A stretch of DNA of 43,450 nucleotides from a virus. The notes beneath the pieces were generated by a model. The model saw only the letters and a list, made by a program, of their open reading frames with translations. It searched no databases and was not told the origin of the DNA. The stretch is from positions 1 to 43,450 of the IMG/VR virus record IMGVR_UViG_3300029258_003405; one strand, given 5' to 3'. This document shows, piece after piece, positions 23,196 to 31,678 of this stretch (positions are counted from its first letter, which is position 1; every line of letters starts with the position of its first letter). A program made the position numbers and the translations under genes.

Positions 23196-23785
23196 TGGGA
23201 TCAGGATTTGAGGGCGACCAGTTTGAGGGCCAACGCTACTTCGGAGTTTACGAAGGCCGGGTAGTTGACAGGGACGACCCCGATCTCAACGGGAGGATCA
23301 GGATACAGATCCCAGGCCTCATAGACGAGCGCTCGGCGTGGGCGAGGCCACGTGGTGGTGGCTCCAAGAACTGGGGTATGGTCAAGGTCCCCCCCCTCCA
23401 TTCCGACGTGTTGGTTCAGTTTATCAATGGCAACATTGACAGGCCGATATACGAGCCTTTCGATTATGGGGTTCCCGAGGCTGGTCGCGAGATGTTTCCC
23501 GAGCACGACCATCCGGACGTGATAGTCGCAGGCTTCGGTCCGTTCCGCCTGGTGATTGATTTGAAGGAGGGAGTTGAACCGTCATTGATGGTGAAGCAGG
23601 TGGCTCAATTGGCGGATGGTTCCGAAACCGACACCGCGTGGTTCCTGATTTCCGAGAATTCAGTACAGTCTCATGGCGATTCCGCTGCCGAACTTCACAG
23701 CGGTGGAATTACCAGCGTAGACAGCGAAGGAGATGTGCAAGTAAAAGGCAGAAAAATGATGCCCGTAGAAAGGCCGGTCTCATGA
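23195..23785 (+). CDS. Baseplate spike protein, gpV/gp5 OB-fold
   Basis: A 196-residue central spike. Residues 15-95 form the gpV/gp5-type OB fold: YFGVYEGRVVDRDDPDLNGR is followed by IRIQIPGL, SAWARPRGGG and LHSDVLVQFINGNIDRPIYE. The remainder, ending in HSGGITSVDSEGDVQVKGRK, is a short beta-rich stalk. There is no lysozyme domain, unlike T4 gp5. The protein trimerises on the hub and punctures the outer cell layers. Confidence 0.9.
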   Translation: MGSGFEGDQFEGQRYFGVYEGRVVDRDDPDLNGRIRIQIPGLIDERSAWARPRGGGSKNWGMVKVPPLHSDVLVQFINGNIDRPIYEPFDYGVPEAGREMFPEHDHPDVIVAGFGPFRLVIDLKEGVEPSLMVKQVAQLADGSETDTAWFLISENSVQSHGDSAAELHSGGITSVDSEGDVQVKGRKMMPVERPVS

Positions 23786-23898
23786 TGGGCGTAGAAGCGC
23801 GTAGACGGACGCCAGAGGGCGCAAGCGGTCACACGGGCGAGGGTATGGGTCGACAAGAGAACGCGGCAGGGGCTCCCTGCTGGGCACGCGAGGATTGA
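23782..23898 (+). CDS. Possible 38-residue small protein
   Basis: A short frame starting ATGATG that overlaps the spike stop (ATGA) and ends one base before the next ATG, exactly filling the 114-base gap. The product is MMGVEARRRTPEGASGHTGE and 18 more residues, rich in Gly, Ala and Arg. It has no PAAR pattern that I can recognise. The tight coupling on both sides favours translation, but the gap could also simply be a spacer. Confidence 0.35.
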   Translation: MMGVEARRRTPEGASGHTGEGMGRQENAAGAPCWARED

Positions 23899-23899
23899 A

Positions 23900-24676
23900 A
23901 TGGCATTTCCCCCTGAAGATCTGTGCATAACACTTCCCGTTCTTTCCACGCCGGATGATGTTTGTTTCCCTGGTGGGTTCTGTCTGAGCTACATCATGGA
24001 CGCCATTGGCAAGATACCGAGCTCCTCCGATATGTCGCTGGATTTCTTGGGCCAACTTGGGCCGGCAATGACGCCTCTCATCCCGTTGTTCAATATTCTC
24101 GAGACAGTGCTCAAGATCTTCAAGTGCCTGGAGGCGATACCCGATGCAATCACGTCGTTAGATCCCAGCGAGTTACTGACATGCGTCCCTGAACTGGCGG
24201 CATTGATTGACCAGCTGCTCAAGATGGTTCCGCAGTTGTCCATTCCCAAGATGGTCATTGCCCTCATACGAAATGTGGCGAGGCTCATCAGGGGGATAGC
24301 CGCGGACCTCCGCCACCTGGAAAGAGAACTCCTGCGAATTGCAGAACAGATTGACAGGGCTGCAGATCTGAACGACGTCAAAATGAACGGGTTCCTGGTT
24401 TGTTCTCAGAAGACGGTTGAAGACACTGCGCTCTCATTTGCCGAGGCACTAAAGGGGATTGGCCGCATCGTTCTGCTGATCAATATTTTTATCGGACTCT
24501 TCGGGGGCGAGGAGATCCCATGCTTTGGCACCTTAATCGAAGACAATCTTGGCGAGGGCTTTGACGTTATAATCGACTTGCTGCTTACGCTTGCGGAGGT
24601 TTTGGAGTCGATCGCGGATGCGATTCCAGATCCAGATTTGGCACTAACACTCGCAATGGGCGACCAGCGGTGTTAA
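23900..24676 (+). CDS. Helical baseplate-associated protein of unknown function
   Basis: A 258-residue protein encoded between spike and gp25-like genes. It is helical and rich in Leu, Ile and Cys, with a helix-rich centre (KMVIALIRNVARLIRGIAAD, followed by LRHLERELLRIAEQIDRA) and a hydrophobic stretch IVLLINIFIGLFGGEE near residue 195. The context suggests a baseplate or tail-tip component, perhaps membrane-interacting. I do not recognise a family. GAGGATTGAA precedes the ATG. Confidence 0.75.
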   Translation: MAFPPEDLCITLPVLSTPDDVCFPGGFCLSYIMDAIGKIPSSSDMSLDFLGQLGPAMTPLIPLFNILETVLKIFKCLEAIPDAITSLDPSELLTCVPELAALIDQLLKMVPQLSIPKMVIALIRNVARLIRGIAADLRHLERELLRIAEQIDRAADLNDVKMNGFLVCSQKTVEDTALSFAEALKGIGRIVLLINIFIGLFGGEEIPCFGTLIEDNLGEGFDVIIDLLLTLAEVLESIADAIPDPDLALTLAMGDQRC

Positions 24677-24687
24677 AGTGAGGTAAT

Positions 24688-25098
24688 ATGGCGAACATAA
24701 AAGAACAGTTTGGTAGCGGTATTGTCTGTCCATTTCAAAGGGATGGCAAAGGGGATTTCGCCAATGATACTGGACTGAGGCTTTTAAAATCGGACATAGG
24801 GGAACTACTCGGAATTGTTGGCCCATCTAATATCGAACCAGGGGAGCTCCCGTGGGACCCGGACAGGGGCAGCCGTATAGACACGTTACGCCACCGTGGT
24901 CTACACACTGAGATGACACGGGCACTCGCTGAACAGTACACATCGGAAACTATCCGGAGATACGAAAACCGAGTGCTGGTAGGGCCTACAAAAGTAAGCG
25001 ATGAAAATGACACCACACTGAGGGTAGACTTCAGTTTCGCACCCAAGGGAGTCCAGGAGGGCGAACTGGAAACGGTGCCAATTCTCGTGGAGAAGTAA
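24688..25098 (+). CDS. Baseplate wedge protein, gp25/gpW-like
   Basis: A 136-residue protein of the T4 gp25 / P2 gpW family, which starts sheath assembly. Typical elements are GIVCPFQRDGKGDFANDTG at the N-terminus, LRLLKSDIGELLGI, GELPWDPDRGSRIDTLRH (the conserved EW.p.fG-like part) and the C-terminal FSFAPKG strand. The length fits. It is directly followed by the gpJ-like gene, as in most contractile systems. Confidence 0.88.
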   Translation: MANIKEQFGSGIVCPFQRDGKGDFANDTGLRLLKSDIGELLGIVGPSNIEPGELPWDPDRGSRIDTLRHRGLHTEMTRALAEQYTSETIRRYENRVLVGPTKVSDENDTTLRVDFSFAPKGVQEGELETVPILVEK

Positions 25099-25099
25099 G

Positions 25100-26635
25100 A
25101 TGACACTACTGCCAGAAAATTACGATTACACAGACAAGGATTTCGAGTCGCTCCGGGAGCGTACCTTCAATCTTATTAGCTCTGTGTTCCCGGACTGGAG
25201 CGACGAGGCCGTCGCCAACTTCGGGAATATCCTGGTGGAATCGTTCGCCTGGATTCTCGACGTGCTGATGTTCTATCAAGATCAGCAGGCGCGGGAAGGC
25301 CGGTTCGGTTATGTTCAACTGAGGAAGAACATGATCGCACTTGCCAAGCTCATCGGATATGAGCTCCCCTCGGCCTCGGCTGCCACAGTAGACGTCCTGT
25401 TGACCATCAGCAACGCTGCCGACCTGGCGGGCATCGTGACGCCCTCCACAACTCCAGTGGTGGTTCAGACGGAGGAAGTGACAGATCCAATAAAAGGGGA
25501 GCTGCAAGGCACCGTCTCATTTGATCTTTCCCTGGGGGAAACTTCCAAGACGTTCTCTTGGCAGCACTCCCAGACGCAGACGCCGTATGTAATCGCGAGC
25601 AACGGGAGGCCGGACCAAACCATCATACTTCCCTTTGGGCCGTTTTTGGACGGCACTGAGGTTCCTTCGACTCCTACCCAGCCACTATGGACAAGGGTTG
25701 ATAGCTTTTACAATTCGGGGCCAAACAGTCGCGACTACAGGGTACAGATAGATCAGAATGACCGAGCCTCCGTGATTTTCGGTGACGGAAATAATGGCGA
25801 GATCCCCATCGGCAACATCACCATACCTTACAAAACCGGTGGGGGGATTTACGGAAACGTGGAGCCCAACTCGCTGAAAAAGGTGGTGGGCAAGTTTACC
25901 GATGCGTCCGGACGGCAGGCGTACATTACTGCGACCAACGCTTCCGAAGCAGAAGGTGGTGGGCCACGCGAAGAGGTTGATGCCGCAAGGGTGAACGCAC
26001 CGGAATCCATACGGGCCATCAACAGGACGGTTGCCCGTGAAGACTTCGAGATAAATGCCAAGAAGGTGGCGAGTGGAGGCGTGGGCCGCGCACTCATGCT
26101 GACGTCGAATGAAGATCCTGTCATCGGCGAGAACCGCGGGAAGCTGTTCATCGTTCCCAAGACCGGAGGTGTCGCAAGCGAGCTACTCCTTCAGGAGGTT
26201 CGGGACATAATCACGCTGCCACCACCAGACGGTTTTCCTCATACGGTGACCTTTCAACCGGAAGTTCTGACCGCAGTCTACAAAACAATAGATCACTGGG
26301 TCACAATCTGGTTGAGTGAAGGCGCTGTGCCGAGTGTGGTGAAGGCGAACATTGCTGCCGATCTCGAGGATTACTACGAGCCCATGCTCGCCAGTGGTGA
26401 GCCCAATCCCAATGTGGACTTCGGGTACTACTACAAGGACTCCCAGGGGGACCCCGCTGGGGCGATACCCTGGGACGATATTTTCGACGTCATCAAACAC
26501 GCTGATGGGGTCAGGAAAGTGGACCGTAGCATGCGACTGAACGGTGCCGCTGCCGATGTGACAATTAACAACTGGGAGTTTCCCGCGAACGGGTTGCTCA
26601 CAGTCATCAATGGAGACACAGCCGCAGCGATCTAG
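25100..26635 (+). CDS. Baseplate wedge protein, gpJ/gp6-like
   Basis: A 511-residue baseplate J-like protein. The N-terminus (YDYTDKDFESLRERTFNLIS) and the helical region FAWILDVLMFYQDQQAREGR are typical. The core has VIFGDGNNGEIPIGN and ITIPYKTGGGIYGNVEPNSL, and ESIRAINRTVAREDFE, which is the family's hallmark before a C-terminal domain. It dimerises in the wedge and triggers contraction. It begins one base after the gp25 stop. Confidence 0.92.
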   Translation: MTLLPENYDYTDKDFESLRERTFNLISSVFPDWSDEAVANFGNILVESFAWILDVLMFYQDQQAREGRFGYVQLRKNMIALAKLIGYELPSASAATVDVLLTISNAADLAGIVTPSTTPVVVQTEEVTDPIKGELQGTVSFDLSLGETSKTFSWQHSQTQTPYVIASNGRPDQTIILPFGPFLDGTEVPSTPTQPLWTRVDSFYNSGPNSRDYRVQIDQNDRASVIFGDGNNGEIPIGNITIPYKTGGGIYGNVEPNSLKKVVGKFTDASGRQAYITATNASEAEGGGPREEVDAARVNAPESIRAINRTVAREDFEINAKKVASGGVGRALMLTSNEDPVIGENRGKLFIVPKTGGVASELLLQEVRDIITLPPPDGFPHTVTFQPEVLTAVYKTIDHWVTIWLSEGAVPSVVKANIAADLEDYYEPMLASGEPNPNVDFGYYYKDSQGDPAGAIPWDDIFDVIKHADGVRKVDRSMRLNGAAADVTINNWEFPANGLLTVINGDTAAAI

Positions 26636-26644
26636 GAGGACGAC

Positions 26645-29600
26645 TTGGTAAGGCCATATAACAGATGGGACCCAGGGGCGAATGCGAGCATGGTTGTCTC
26701 TCCTGGTGACGGTCCTCTTGTGATTGAAGGCGGCGACGAGCTATGGCCTCTGCTTGTCAAGCAGGCTATACGGCCAGAGCTGTATAGCAACTTGGATTAC
26801 GTGGAGTATCTTCAGGAATTGATATACGAGGATGGGGTAGACCCCAGAACCGGACCCCATATTCTCGGATACCAATACATGCCCAAGAACATGTCTTTCT
26901 TTGGTGCCGATCCTGCCAACGGGGAACCACGCCCAGATGATGCTGCTGACACCTACAATGGAGAGAACTACCGCTTCGTGAACTGCGGTCACAGGTTCGC
27001 TCTCCGGGGCCTCATCTCGGCGTTTATGGAAGACACGCTGAATGTAGATTTCCAGGTTCGCTGGGGTGACGGTGTCTCGAGACAAGCTTCAGACACAAGA
27101 GGCGCATGGACGGGAGCGGTACTTTCGCTGTTGAATGGCGCTACGATGGACGCCGACTACCTGGCCTACTGTTTACACGGCAAGCGCGTCGGAGATGCCA
27201 ATTGGGAGCACCGGGGCAGTCTCGTGGATTCCCCTATCGCTGGGTACACGCCCACAACGGTTGTTGCAGGCCCCTGGAATAGCGTGGATTCAGGGGAAAC
27301 TCGGATATTAATTACCGGCGGACCCCCGGCATGGACAGTCAAAACCCAGTATTGGGACCCAGGCATCCCCGATTGGGTTGACATTTCCACCCAAGTTGTT
27401 GACCTGCAGAACTACGCAGTTCCTGGTAGCGAAGACCAATTCGCAATGTTTGGGTATCTCTTTCACGGGGCAACAAAACACCTACCAGGGGTGGTGCCCA
27501 GCCCTGCGCCATATCAGGACACATACTTTCCTAAAGTTTCAATTTCCCAATTCACACCATTCGTCTTGGACATGATTGACTGGTCGGCCAGGGAAAAGGA
27601 AGAGAAAACAGAATGGCTGACCGGTCTTCCCGCATGGTGGGATGCACCGTTGGAAATAAAGATTCCAGCCACCGATATTGTCACCTGGCCGGAGGGGTCA
27701 ACTTACGGGCCAGAAAAGATCCGAGAGTTTGACGCGGACGAGCAGTTGTGGGGAGTGAAATTTCTGCCGGATACGATTCTTGCGATGTCGGCAATTGAGG
27801 ATCGAAAGTTCCTGACCCGGACCAACCTCGCCGGCAAGTATGAGCCCGTCTGTCTCTTTGACGTAGATGCCTTGGGGCCTAGCCTCCCATTCGCTTATGT
27901 GGGGCGCTACAAGCTGGACGACCCTGCCTCATGGGGAGAGGAGCGCTGCCTTGTCTCCTTCGGCGATGCCGGCTCCGGGGCTGCCCCTGGTCCATCCACC
28001 AACGGGATGGGGATCACGTGGCGCGAAGCCAACGGCGGAGAGCTCGTTTTGAAATACTGGGATGGGGTTGCTGCCGGTTGGTTAGAGCTTACCGCGCCAC
28101 TGCTCATTGAAGACTGCGGAGATCAACTGGTTGAAATAGGGGTGGCGTGGACAGGATTGCGGGGTTCACTTATTGGATTGCCCGACAATGAATTGAGAAT
28201 TGTGGTCGACGGGGTAACGCTGGCTTCGGTTGTTGAGCCCAATTTACAAACCGTAGGCACGTACCTGTCGAATATCGGAAGCGGAGCGCCACATCAGCGT
28301 CACAGCTTCAAGGGCATGTGGTATGGTGGAGCCTCGTTCATCGAGTCCGCGTCCAACAACGATCTCCTGCATGCTTTTGAGGAACCTTCGGAAGGAGGGT
28401 TTGAAAACCCGAGTTTCGAAATCGAGGCCGAGTCCGGGAGACCTGGCGAGGCGGAAGACTGGCAATGGGATTCTTTCCAGGGCATCGGTGGCTGGGCGGA
28501 TTTCTCAGCCTATCGCGAGGATCTTGCACCCTACAGGTATGGCCGTGAAGGGTTCGACGGTGGATGGCTCAGGGGCTACGCATGGATGTATGCCGACGAA
28601 ACAGCCCGATTGGCCGCCATAGGATTCACAGCCGACGACGTGGGCAAGGCCGCTTGGCAATTGGACACGAATGAGAACTTCATCCTTGCCAACCATTCGC
28701 CAATAGCCTGGGTGCGCTCAGAAGTTGGAGAGAACCAGGGCTGGTGGAATGAGCTTCTGATTACAGCAATTGCCGCGGCAGTATTTAACGAAGGCATTCC
28801 CAGCTACGAAACGACCATGGAGATATTCCAAATATGGGACGGACTCCCCTGGTTGGATGCTTACAATCTCATCCCCCCGTGTCTCGATACGCTGGGACCG
28901 TATGGCGGACCGACCGGGTTCGACGGGTGGTATGATGCAGTACTCGGGACCAACCTTGATTCCCTGTGCGCAGAGGATTTCGAGGAGGCGTGGGGCAATG
29001 ATCCGTTCAGCACAGCAAGCTCTTACCAGTGGTATCCCGGCACGGCGAACGGGATTCTCCGTGGTGATCCAATAGAAGTCAGCACGGAAACCCCACTGGT
29101 GATACCTCCGAATAAAAATCAATTGTGCTTCATCAGCGACATACTTTCGCAGCCCATCCTGTTTTCGCTGCCTTCGGCAGAATACACCAGTCTCAATAAG
29201 CTCAGAGATGATTTGAATGCGGCGATGACACCTTTGTTACCTGCTGGCTCTGGTTTGGAATGGCAGAGATGGAAAGATGGGCCTATACCTGGGAACGGTT
29301 TGACTTTCGGTTGGGACGGCTCCACTTTGGGGCCCCTTTGGTTTGGTTTTGCTGCCGTGGATTCAATGATGTCCAAAGATCTGAGAGGCATACTGGGCAT
29401 GCGAGGGTTCAGTCCGGGTGGAAACTATACCGGAGTGGGGATACCCGCTTGGATCTATCCTGCGCTACCTGCCGGAGTTGACGCGGACGACAGGTTTCTT
29501 TTCGACACCTGGTCATACACCGAATACTTTCCCGTCACTGATCCGTATCTGGGATTAATGCTTCTGGAATATGGCCAGGTGGGTGCAATTTTTGATTCGG

Positions 29601-29779
29601 CGGTACCAGATCCTACTTACATGGAACGCTTCACCCTGGAGGGCTGGGTGTCGCCTTCGGCGGTTTGGATAACGGACTTATCGATGGTATCATTAACTCA
29701 GGCAATGTTTGATGGCGGGACGGAGCCACTGGAACAGTTTATTGACACAGAGTGGCCGGATGAAATGTTCCCGACATAG
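26645..29779 (+). CDS. Large baseplate/appendage protein with LamG-like domain
   Basis: A 1044-residue structural protein after gpJ. The N-terminal 150 residues (ELWPLLVKQAIRPELYSNLD...) probably anchor it to the baseplate. A concanavalin/LamG-like beta sandwich lies near residues 410-570 (FAYVGRYKLDDPASWGEERC). A segment near 645-690 (YADETARLAAIGFTADDVGK) matches a motif in the gpI-like protein at 37389. The rest is Trp/Gly/Asp-rich and beta. The start is TTG at 26645, chosen for its strong AGGAGG site five bases upstream. It may bind host glycans, which is inference from the fold. Confidence 0.75.
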   Translation: MVRPYNRWDPGANASMVVSPGDGPLVIEGGDELWPLLVKQAIRPELYSNLDYVEYLQELIYEDGVDPRTGPHILGYQYMPKNMSFFGADPANGEPRPDDAADTYNGENYRFVNCGHRFALRGLISAFMEDTLNVDFQVRWGDGVSRQASDTRGAWTGAVLSLLNGATMDADYLAYCLHGKRVGDANWEHRGSLVDSPIAGYTPTTVVAGPWNSVDSGETRILITGGPPAWTVKTQYWDPGIPDWVDISTQVVDLQNYAVPGSEDQFAMFGYLFHGATKHLPGVVPSPAPYQDTYFPKVSISQFTPFVLDMIDWSAREKEEKTEWLTGLPAWWDAPLEIKIPATDIVTWPEGSTYGPEKIREFDADEQLWGVKFLPDTILAMSAIEDRKFLTRTNLAGKYEPVCLFDVDALGPSLPFAYVGRYKLDDPASWGEERCLVSFGDAGSGAAPGPSTNGMGITWREANGGELVLKYWDGVAAGWLELTAPLLIEDCGDQLVEIGVAWTGLRGSLIGLPDNELRIVVDGVTLASVVEPNLQTVGTYLSNIGSGAPHQRHSFKGMWYGGASFIESASNNDLLHAFEEPSEGGFENPSFEIEAESGRPGEAEDWQWDSFQGIGGWADFSAYREDLAPYRYGREGFDGGWLRGYAWMYADETARLAAIGFTADDVGKAAWQLDTNENFILANHSPIAWVRSEVGENQGWWNELLITAIAAAVFNEGIPSYETTMEIFQIWDGLPWLDAYNLIPPCLDTLGPYGGPTGFDGWYDAVLGTNLDSLCAEDFEEAWGNDPFSTASSYQWYPGTANGILRGDPIEVSTETPLVIPPNKNQLCFISDILSQPILFSLPSAEYTSLNKLRDDLNAAMTPLLPAGSGLEWQRWKDGPIPGNGLTFGWDGSTLGPLWFGFAAVDSMMSKDLRGILGMRGFSPGGNYTGVGIPAWIYPALPAGVDADDRFLFDTWSYTEYFPVTDPYLGLMLLEYGQVGAIFDSAVPDPTYMERFTLEGWVSPSAVWITDLSMVSLTQAMFDGGTEPLEQFIDTEWPDEMFPT

Positions 29780-29788
29780 GAGGACCAC

Positions 29789-30538
29789 ATGGGTCAACTT
29801 GATTGGAATGATGTAGGGGGCTCACTCAGCGACGCGACCTTGGCACGCGGCGTAACCAACGGTATCGCAAGACCTCCGTCGTCAGGGCCGAACGACTTCG
29901 TGTACGGCTATAACTCCTTGGACGGCACGGTCACCGGAGCCCACGGCAAATACGTGGACCTTTCAGGCTTTACGCCTACTGGGTCGTTGTTGTCAGATCC
30001 GGATGGCGGTGGTTCCGTGCGTGGTGCCCTGAAGCGCGTATCATCGCCGAACAATACGGGCATGTCGCCTATGCTTTTCTTTTGCGGACAGGGGGCCCCG
30101 GTTTCGGTGAACGACTACTGTTATGTCCTGGGGCTGCTCGACGCCGACCCCTATGAGATAGTGTTGGCCAAGATGCAACTGGTCAGTGGGCTGGTGGAGG
30201 CCGAGGAGAACGTCACAATCCTTGCGCGTTCCTCGAGCCAGTACGCCATGGGTGACGGACTGTGGCACCATCTCAGGCTGGATGCCATCGTGCAGCCGAA
30301 CGGCGATGCGCTTCTCAAGTGTTTTGAGAATGACCTGAACAGTCATCCTGTTGGGAGCACTCCCGATTGGCAGACTATCCCAGGATTCCCTACGGATGGG
30401 GTTGTGGACGATGTCCTTCAGATCCTGACCAGCTCACCCCCCTTGTGGGGTGGATACGTGGGGTTTGCGTTTCAGGTTTCGCAATCGCTAAACCGGCGCG
30501 GAGCATTCGACGCGCTTGAGGCTTACAGGGTGACTTAA
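29789..30538 (+). CDS. LamG/jelly-roll-like appendage protein
   Basis: A 249-residue, beta-rich protein. Features are VRGALKRVSSPNNTGMSPML, a middle strand YCYVLGLLDADPYEIVLAK and GDGLWHHLRLDAIVQPNG. The last is the W..LrL strand common in concanavalin-like domains measuring a surface ligand. It is followed by a C-terminal strand GGYVGFAFQVSQSLNRRGAF. It appears related in design to the next protein. AGGAGG precedes the ATG and the stop overlaps the next ATG (TAATG). Confidence 0.65.
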   Translation: MGQLDWNDVGGSLSDATLARGVTNGIARPPSSGPNDFVYGYNSLDGTVTGAHGKYVDLSGFTPTGSLLSDPDGGGSVRGALKRVSSPNNTGMSPMLFFCGQGAPVSVNDYCYVLGLLDADPYEIVLAKMQLVSGLVEAEENVTILARSSSQYAMGDGLWHHLRLDAIVQPNGDALLKCFENDLNSHPVGSTPDWQTIPGFPTDGVVDDVLQILTSSPPLWGGYVGFAFQVSQSLNRRGAFDALEAYRVT

Positions 30539-31677
30539 TGATCACTTGGTTGGATAGACTGCGAGGTTCAGGCCAGGGGCGCTCGGTACCAGAGTCGTTC
30601 ACGCCACCGGACGGTGAGTACGTGTTCATTCTTGGTGCGGAAGGGCAGCCCGAACCCGCAGTGTTGTCCGATGGTGATTTCACCGAGGTCAAACAGGTAG
30701 TGGACCTTACCGACTGGGATCTCGTGGTGGCAACAATGGATACCGTGGGGCAGGTAATGTCTCAGGCTCAACCCCCTTCCGGTTTCCCCAGCGACTATTC
30801 TCCCCTATGGCATTTCAATTACAACATTGGGCTGCCGACTGCCCGCAATCTGGTTACCGGAGGCTTCACTGTCGATGACCAGGGCGACATCGAAGTGGAC
30901 AACGAGAACTACTCGCCATTGCTGACGCGGTGCCGCAGGATACCTGTTGGCAGCACGTCGGCAAAATTACTTGGACAAAACACTCCCCAGTGGTTCTCGG
31001 GTTCTCCCCTGGACAATTACACGTTTCAAATGTGGGTGAATTTCGACGCCGTCGCACATGCGGGTTCTTCGGGCATAAGCCCCATTCTATTCAAGTGCGC
31101 TGATGCCACCCCGAACGGCGTCAACTTCGGACTTTCAGGAACCTTTGGACCGTCTGCTCACCAGTGGGTGGTTTCGGTCGTTCATCACGCGGCTGGCACC
31201 ACAAGCACAACCTTTCCCGGTTTTGTCTGGGACACGCCTAACCCAGGTTGGAAGCTTGTCACTGTGACCTGGGATCTTTCCATTGTCACGCCAGGTGACA
31301 GGCTGAAATTGTATATCGATGACAACCCAACACCGTATCTAGGGGCAGCTCCCTTGGCTGGTTCTCCCAATGCTGCTGCGGTAGCCACCCCCCTGGAAAT
31401 AGCCGACCCAGATCTGTGGGGGCTAATCGACGAAATGAGGATGTTGGATGTAACACTTTCGCCAACCGAGATCGCTGCGAGCTACGATGCTTGCACAGTG
31501 TTCTCTACGCCTATTGATTTTGAGTGGTTGATGCAGATCATTATCAACGGTGAAATTTATGGCGAGCGTGTTGTGAGGCCGGACGAGTCCCGGCGCTGGA
31601 CGGACTTCAAGGCACCGGTGAGACATTTGAACGGCGACTGTGAGGTAGCCTTCAGGCTCGCGCTACAGGAGATTTAA
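30538..31677 (+). CDS. LamG-domain tail/baseplate protein
   Basis: A 379-residue protein. Residues about 155-310 form a LamG/concanavalin-like domain: YTFQMWVNFDAVAHAG, ISPILFKCADATPNGVNFGL, the strand WKLVTVTWDLSIVTPGDRLK with LYIDDNP, and the closing helix-turn WGLIDEMRMLDVTLSPTEIA (D-x-R-x-x-x-x-x-L-t). The final 60 residues are a small separate domain. It probably decorates the baseplate or fibres and binds sugars. Ligand is unknown. Confidence 0.75.
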   Translation: MITWLDRLRGSGQGRSVPESFTPPDGEYVFILGAEGQPEPAVLSDGDFTEVKQVVDLTDWDLVVATMDTVGQVMSQAQPPSGFPSDYSPLWHFNYNIGLPTARNLVTGGFTVDDQGDIEVDNENYSPLLTRCRRIPVGSTSAKLLGQNTPQWFSGSPLDNYTFQMWVNFDAVAHAGSSGISPILFKCADATPNGVNFGLSGTFGPSAHQWVVSVVHHAAGTTSTTFPGFVWDTPNPGWKLVTVTWDLSIVTPGDRLKLYIDDNPTPYLGAAPLAGSPNAAAVATPLEIADPDLWGLIDEMRMLDVTLSPTEIAASYDACTVFSTPIDFEWLMQIIINGEIYGERVVRPDESRRWTDFKAPVRHLNGDCEVAFRLALQEI

Positions 31678-31678
31678 A

